This document shows positions 57,691 through 64,000 of a DNA stretch of 64,000 nt, one piece after another. The stretch covers positions 96,737,766 through 96,801,765 of the forward strand of contig NC_134102.1 in assembly GCF_000715075.1 (NCBI RefSeq), given 5' to 3'. Numbering within the stretch: the stretch's first letter is position 1; each line of letters begins with the position of its first letter. The notes beneath the pieces are model-generated. The model saw nothing but the letters and a program-made list of their open reading frames with translations, was not told the DNA's origin and searched no databases. This stretch comes from Nicotiana tabacum. Lineage: Eukaryota > Streptophyta > Magnoliopsida > Solanales > Solanaceae. The position numbers and the translations under genes were made by a program.

Positions 57691-59517
57691 AGTACATCAT
57701 AAAATAACTCCTCGATATTGAGGACATAAACTTGGTCTTATTTTCATCCCCTTCAAGTCCAATCGATCTTGTAAGTTATCTTTAGACTTTTTGCCAAGAT
57801 CTAATAATATATAAATTAAGTTATCACACACATTGTTTTCTATGTGCCTCACATCAAGATTATGGCGCACCAAGTTAGACTTCCAATAAGGAAGATCGAA
57901 AAAAAATACTCCTTTTTTTCCATGTGTTTTTATCAATCCACTAACCCCTTCACTCGACTGGCCGAGAGTAAATTTTATATTTTTAACTTGATTTAACACT
58001 AGTGACCCAGATACTGGACAAGGTACATGTCTTGTTTCTTTAATACCATCAAACAATTTTGCATCATTCCGATATTTGTGTCCCGGCTTCAAGAAGTGTC
58101 GATGCCCCATGTAACAAGACTTTCTGCCATGTGTGAGACATTTAGATTGAGTGTTTATGTTACAAGAAGGGTATGCAAACCGACCATAAGTGCACCATCC
58201 AGGGAGAGTACCATATGTTGGAAAATCATTTATAGTCTACATGAGAGCTACCCGCATTTGAAATATCTCCTTAGTAGAGACATCGTATATTTCTATCCAA
58301 TATCCCATAATTCATTTAACTCTTCTATTAAAGGTTGTAAAAAGACAAATATTATTGCCAGACGCTTTTGGTCCAGGAATAAGTAAGGACAAAATCAAGA
58401 ACTCTTGTTTCATGCACATCCATGGTGGAAGATTATATGATATTAAAATCACTGGCCATGTAATGTGTACAGTTCGCATTGTGCCAATTGGATTAAACCC
58501 ATTAGTAGTTAATCCTAGGCTCACATTGCGAGGATCTCCCGTAAATTTAGGATATTTACTATCAAAATGTTTTGAAGCTTCAAAATCGGCAGGATGTCAT
58601 AGAACTCCATCTTTGTTGCGCTCTTCATGATGCCATCGCATTGCTTTAGAAGTTTCTGAAGACATAAACATTCTCTGTAGCCTTGGTTTTAAAGGAAAAT
58701 ATCTTAGGACCTTGGCTGGAATTTTTCTAGCATCATTTTTCCATCTAGATGCCCCACAAACTTTGCATTCATTAATATTCTTATTAGTAATATCTTTCCT
58801 AAAAAGCATGCAATCATTGGGACAAGCATGAATTTTTTCATACTCTAAGCCCAAGCCTTCAACTATCTTTTTGGTCTCATAGAAAGAAGGATGCAACTTT
58901 TCTCCTTCAGGCAGCGCATCTTTCAATAGTCCAAGCAAAGAATTAAAAAATTCATTTAAGCATTTGAACATGCATTTTATACGATACATATGCAGCAAAA
59001 AGGACAGTTTGCTAAACTTTTTACATCCAGGATATAGTTCTTCATTTGCCTCCTTCAAGAGCCGTTCAAACTTATCCACCTCTGGATGAGGTTGATTTAC
59101 AGATAGATGAGCAGTATTCTCTTGTACATTTTTCTTCATGCCCCCACTTTCACAAATGTCAGTATCCATGAACTGTGTAACACCTCCAAATGCACCATGT
59201 ATCATTCCTCGTATATTATCGCCCCTTTGAGTTAGTTGATTGGGTTATTTTCTCCAGTATTGTTTGATCCTTTAGAGACTTCCCATGACAAAACCAAGTA
59301 TCATATGACGGTATAATATCGTTAATCACAAGATGATCATATGTTGTAGCCCATTTTACTTGATGGATAAGCACACACTCTGTACAAGGACATGCAATGT
59401 TTTCTCCACTGTGTTTTTTTAGAAAATGCATGATTTAAAAAACTCCTCTACTCCATCCAAATATTCTTTACTAACTCTATCACAATACATCCATCTTTTA
59501 TTTCTAAGATTGTCCAT
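57691..59517 (-). pseudogene. TNP2-like CACTA transposase, decayed
   Basis: The start ATG at 59517 opens MDNLRNKRWMYCDRVSKEYL, the transposase-associated domain. A one-base shift in a T-run near 59440 moves it to the frame HSGENIACPCTECV (59216-59431). Then come KFERLLKEANEELYPGCKKF, YETKKIVEGLGLEYEKIHAC, PNDCMLFRKDITNKNINECK and VCGASRWK (58597-59205). The core continues with LGLTTNGFNPIGTM and LPPWMCMKQEFLILSLLIPG (58312-58524), then MRVALM.TINDFPTYG, and MGHRHFLKPGHKYRNDAKLF and FFDLPYWKSNLVRHNLDVRH (57697-58110). TNP2 cuts and moves CACTA elements. Several shifts and stops make this copy inactive. Confidence 0.85.
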
Positions 59518-60677
59518 GACATTCAAGATATTCCTTTCATTTCTATAATTACTGCGAGAGCTACAAATTCCTTAGTAAAAAGGATGAATTAATCAAAAAG
59601 GTAGTTCAAAATAAAATAACCATCCTATTAGTAAGTAATTCCATAGCTCAAAGATATCATTTTAACAATTAAAACTGTCAAACATAAATCTATTAAAACT
59701 ATCATTTTAACAATTAAACTATCAAACAGTTAAACTATCTCTTATTTCTTCTATGATTTTCACATATTGGTTCAAATATTTTTTAAGAATAGAATTATTA
59801 AACGTATAAATTACACTTCTTCTATGATTTGCATACATTGGTTCATAAATCTTTTAAAAATAGAGTTATTAAACTTATATTTTATAGAAGAACCATATAT
59901 TATATGTTTTAAAATTTTCAAAACTTACTACTCCTATTTATTGACTTTTCAGATATATACTCCATTTTTACCAATTTGTTTTTAACTCTTTTGTTCATTG
60001 AATATCAGTTTAACTAGTTCTAAAGCTAAATGGAATATAAGTTAGTTTATATATTAAAAGTATATAATTATAAATAAAAAATCCAATATAATTGCAATGA
60101 AATTATCCACCTAAAGTTTCAGTTAAAGACTACTTAAACCAAACATGACAAGAAAAAGAGAGTAAATAAACTTGAAACAGATTATGCAAAGCCTAAAATG
60201 GTGTGGACTCTTTTAGCAATACGACGATGATTGTAGTGACATGGGGCTACTACATGGGGCTGAATCGATATGAAATATTTTGCTATTTATAAACAGATCA
60301 TAGTCATCATAGAACAAACATGTAATTGAGAAAGAAATATAACCAAAGACAACTTGCCAATTTTTACCATATTGGTTCATAAATATTTTAATAATGGAAT
60401 TATTAAACTTATAAATAATACAAATTTTTAAGACTGGACATTCTGACTATAACTACCAAGAAACTAATGGGTACTGACTGTCGAAGGATTCCGAATATTG
60501 CTAACAGCCCAAGTTGTTTCTTAAAAAATGAATGAATTACTGTGGTTGAGAGTCCTATTAGCTATTGAGATTTTACATGGTGAAAAGTAGCCTTAGTAAA
60601 CATACAGAAGAACTAATTCATAAAATAATACCAGAACAGAGGAGGAATCAATTCAATCAATCGACTATCAATCTAAC
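59518..60677. other. 5' region of the CACTA gene, AT-rich with degenerate repeats
   Basis: No reading frame of interest. Three diverged copies of a roughly 62-bp unit with ATTGGTTCATAAAT and ATTATTAAACTTATA occur at about 59752-59816, 59817-59885 and 60359-60421. The stretch should hold the promoter and right end of the CACTA element, but no convincing GTAGTG terminus with a matching target copy was found before the LTR at 60678. Confidence 0.45.
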
Positions 60678-61472
60678 TGTAATGACCCGACCAGTCATTT
60701 TGAGCTCGAGCGCGTTGCTCGGCGGTTTGAGGTCTTGAGTAGCTTCACATTATGCATTATGACTTGTACTTGAGGTCGGAATTGAATTTCAGGAAGTTCA
60801 GAGTAGTTTCGGAAGGAAAATTCTCAATTCAGAAGCTTTAAGTTGGAAGAGTTGAATAAGGTTTAACTTTTGAGTAAACGACCTCAATATTGGGATTTAA
60901 AGGTTCCAATATGTTCATATGACGATTTCAGATGTGAGCGTATGTTCGGGTTGAGTATCGGGTGGTCCGGAAGTATTTCGACGCCTCATATGAAAAGTTG
61001 GCATTTTGAAGATTTTAGAATTTCCTAATTTTGGTTTGAAGTGGACTTTGGTGTTATCGATGTCTGTTTGGGATTCCGAACCTTGAAATAGGTTCGTATC
61101 GTGATTTTTGACTTGTGCGTAAAGTTTGGCGTCATTTCGGGATATTTAAGTATGAATCGGACGCGTTCGTCTAAGTTTGAATCTTTGAAAGTTTGGAATT
61201 TTTCCTAGGTTTGACCATGGTTTGACTTTGAGTCTATCGGGTTCGTATTTTGGGTTCACGACTTGGAATAGATCTGTTTTGTCATTTGAAACTTACCTAC
61301 AAAATTTAGTTTTATTCGGAGTTGATTTGATGTGGTTCGGACGATTGGTTGCAATTCTATAATTTCCTGAAGTTCATTATGATTTTTATGCATTTTGGTG
61401 TTCTGTTCTAGAGGTTATTTTGGTGATTTGTTCGTGCGAGCAAGTTCGCATTATGTTTTTAGACTTTTGGAC
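60678..61472 (+). repeat. Truncated plus-oriented LTR
   Basis: It starts TGTAATGACCCGACCAGTC and follows the first 0.8 kb of the 43306-type LTR. It ends where another LTR begins at 61473. Confidence 0.75.
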
Positions 61473-64000
61473 TGTCACGACCCAAAATCCTAACCTGCCG
61501 TGATGGCGCCTATCGTGGTACTAGGCAAGCCGACCTTTCGAAATAATTCCAACACATTTAACAGAAATGCATTAAAGCAGTTTAAATAATAAAAGTTCTC
61601 ATAAAAACAGGGATAAAAAACCCAAAACACAACGTAGAAGATCCCAACTATCGGGATGTCACAAAGTACATAAGCATATATACATCACAAGTCTGGATTA
61701 TACTGTCTATGATAGTCTGAAATTAAATACAATAAATGAAAGATAGGGATGGAGAGACAATATCTGCGAAACACCGGGCTGCTACCTTGGAATCTCCAAA
61801 AGATCAATTGTGCGATGGAATCAACACCCACCATGTCCGAAAACACCTAAATCTGCACACAAAGTGCAGGGTGTAGCGTGAGTACAACCAACTCAGTAAG
61901 TAACAAGACTAAATAAAGAACTGAAAGTAGTGACGAGCTTCACAGTTATAGTTCGATTACAGTGATTTCAACATAGGAAGGTAGGAATGCTTTCAAGTTC
62001 GATAAATTAGGCCAAAACAGTTACTTCATGACAAGTTTAAGTGAAATAGAGTGTAATATCTTTCAGAAATTTCAAGACAGTGATACATGGAAGCTAAGTG
62101 CAACAATAATGAAATCAAATGCATCCTCTCAGGGCCACAGTCACTCAGCCCTCCCATTCACTCAGCACTCGGCACTCGCACTCAGTAGGCACTTGCACTC
62201 ATTGGGGGTGTGTACAGACTCCAGAGGGGCTCCTTCAGCCCAAGCGCTATAATCCGCACAGACAACTCACATGTTGCAAGGACAACTCACGTGCTATAGT
62301 ATAATATCTGGATCTGAACGGACAACTCACGTGTTGCACGGACAACTCACGTGTTGCACGGACAACTCATGTGCTATAGTATCAATATCTCACTATCGGG
62401 CCCTCGGCCTCACTTAGTCATCAATCTCTCCAGTCTCACGGGCTCTCAGTAATCATGAAAATCAACCCCCAACAGAAATGATATAATGCATCAACAAGGA
62501 ACCATAGAGACTGAGAAATAATATACAAGTAAAACTGTGACTGAGTACAAAACAGCAAATTTAGCATATAATTCGACATATACACGACCTTTGTGGGTCC
62601 CTACAGTATCAACACATAGTAGAAACATGATTTCTAACATGATTTATGGTTCAATTTCTCTAATACATGGAGAATGTACAGATAACAACATATTATTCAA
62701 TTACACAGTTCTATGGAATTTGAACAAGTCACAATTCCTATGGTGCACGCCCACACGCTTGTTACCTAGCATGTGCGTCATCTCAAAATCAAATACATGA
62801 CACAAAATATGAGGTTTCATACCTTCAGAACTAAATTTAGAACTGTTTCTTACCTCAATCCGAGCAAATCTCTACTCCAATATACCCTTGCCTCACGAAA
62901 CGGCTTTCGAATGCCTCGAATCTAGCCATAAACAATTTGATATAATCAATACGGGCTAAAGGAATTAACACCATAAGAAAACTCTAAGCTATTAATCAAA
63001 ATCAAAAATCGATTAAAAAGTCGGCCCTCGATCCCACGTCTCGAAATTCGATAAAAGCCACAAAACCCGAAAGCCCATTCAACCACGAGTTAAACCATAC
63101 CAAATTTATCAAAATCTGACACCAAATTGCCACCCAAATCCCCAAATGAAACTCTCCAAATCCCTAGCCTCAACCTCCCAATTTACTCCTTAAATATACA
63201 CCAACTAGGTGGGAAATCAATGGGGAGGCAAGATTATCGATAAAAAATGAGCACAAGGGACTTACCTCAAGAATCCCATCGAAAACCCTCTCAAGAATCG
63301 CCCAAACCCGTGCTTGAAATGTTTGAAATGAGGTCAAAATCGCGAACCCTTATTTTAATAATCTGTCTAGCCCTTTTGATTCTGCGAGAACTTAACCGCT
63401 TTTGCGGCGTCGCAGAAGCAACAACACACACGCATTTGCCGCCCATTCCTCTCTTGCGGTCCCTCACTCCGCTTCTGCGGACTCACTTCTGCGAGCATCC
63501 AAGTCACTTATGTGGTCCCAGCTCATCTACCCACTCCCACTTCTGCGGTCCTCCTGCGCGCCTTCCGCTTCTGCGCACCTCTCGCCGCACATGCGGCCAC
63601 GCAGGTTCAGAAAACTCCTCGCACATGCGACCACCTTCACACTCCCCTCCAATCTCTCACCTGCGCAAGCCAGCCCGCACATGCAAGCTTGCATCTGTGA
63701 TCAAAGCTCCGCAGGTGCGGTTACACCAGCAGAGGTCCATCTTCAGCAATCACTCAACTTCAACTTTTGATCTGTTACCCATCCGGAATCAACCCTAGGC
63801 CCCAGGACCTCATCCAAACACACCAACAAGTCCTAAAATCTCATACGAACTTAGTCGATCCCTCAAATCACATCAAACAACTTCAAAAACATGAATCGCA
63901 CCCCAATTCAAGCCTATTGAAACTAAGAAAATTCAACTTCTACAAATGATGATGAAACCTATCAAAACACGTCCGATTGACCCTAAATTTTGCACAAAAG
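61473..64000 (-). repeat. Truncated minus-oriented LTR (runs off right edge)
   Basis: It starts TGTCACGACCCAAAATCC on the plus strand, related to the family at 8104 and 45184 but diverged (TATCGTGGTACTAGGCAAG). It holds a CACGTG-bearing tandem repeat (62261-62380) and a CGCACATGCGG-type CpG cluster (about 63380-63720). Frames 63247-63949 and shadows lie in that cluster and are not genes. Confidence 0.75.
62261..62380. repeat. 20-bp repeats with CACGTG boxes
   Basis: Five copies of GACAACTCACGTGTTGCACG-like units start at 62261, 62281, 62321, 62341 and 62361. Three carry CACGTG and two have CACATG or CATGTG. One 20-bp spacer lies between units two and three. Confidence 0.85.

Larger units (their letters stand above)
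30633..60677 (-). mobile_element. Giant disrupted CACTA (En/Spm) DNA transposon (reconstruction)
   Basis: The left end CACTACTACAAAATAGACC at 30633 cuts the Tat gag, and subterminal repeats follow. Two CACTA-type genes lie in the same minus orientation: a Ptta/TnpA-like gene (40932-42524) and a TNP2 transposase with DUF4218 and DUF4216 parts (56131-59517). Their relative order (TNP2 upstream, TnpA-like downstream) is that of En/Spm elements. The gaps are filled by a copia element with a perfect target duplication (32170-39557) and an LTR element (43306-55768). The right end was not found, so a single element is an inference; two CACTA fragments side by side are possible. Confidence 0.55.

Noticed and set aside
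60233..60238. GTAGTG as the right end of the CACTA element
   Set aside because: The following bases (ACA) do not match the bases before the left end (TGA), and the preceding sequence does not mirror CACTACTACAAAATAG.
63247..63798. 183-residue plus-strand frame as a gene
   Set aside because: It is composed of LTR sequence with CGCACATGCGG-type motif runs, and three frames are open at once, which is a compositional effect.

Overview
The window is repeat-dominated DNA from a flowering plant, most likely Solanaceae and possibly Nicotiana. The organism is inferred from recognised LTR families (ends of the type TGTCACGACCC...GGGTCATCACA, iMet-type primer sites) and from a gag/coiled-coil protein family familiar from that group. 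I see no intact host gene, no rRNA or tRNA gene, and no prokaryotic feature. Almost every coding trace is a decayed transposable-element gene, so most long open frames are shadows inside LTRs.

Layout, left to right. 1-7880: truncated LTRs, an LTR with an iMet-type primer site and a Ty3/gypsy RT remnant. 8104-20173: a complete minus-strand Ty3/gypsy element with ~2.5-3 kb LTRs, primer site, decayed gag-PR-RT-RH-IN and a near-perfect 5-bp target duplication; a ~1.4 kb unclassified insert sits in its 3' LTR. 20900-30632: a minus-strand Tat-lineage gypsy element (gag, PR, RT, RNase H, second RNase H, IN). Behind its pol lies a multi-exon gene on the opposite strand, with its own TATA box, now a pseudogene.

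30633-60677 is best read as one very large, broken CACTA (En/Spm) DNA transposon transcribed on the minus strand. It has a CACTACTACAAAA end with subterminal repeats at 30633, a spliced Ptta/TnpA-like gene at 40932-42524, and a TNP2 transposase with DUF4218/DUF4216 parts at 56131-59517. It was split by later insertions. The first is a complete Ty1/copia element (32175-39552, target duplication CGAGG). That element in turn carries a gag-protease-only copia derivative (32979-35449, target duplication AGTTC) and a MITE-like insertion. The second is a non-coding, LARD-like LTR element (43306 to about 54153), whose 5' LTR contains a solo LTR of the gypsy family (45184-47949). 60678-64000 holds two more truncated LTRs.

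The window records successive insertions rather than a working gene set. The signals most worth checking are a hairpin with a conserved loop and co-varying stems shared by several LTR families, the antisense gene of the Tat element, the gag-protease-only element, and the reconstruction of the CACTA element. Boundaries come from reading by eye; no alignment or database search was run.
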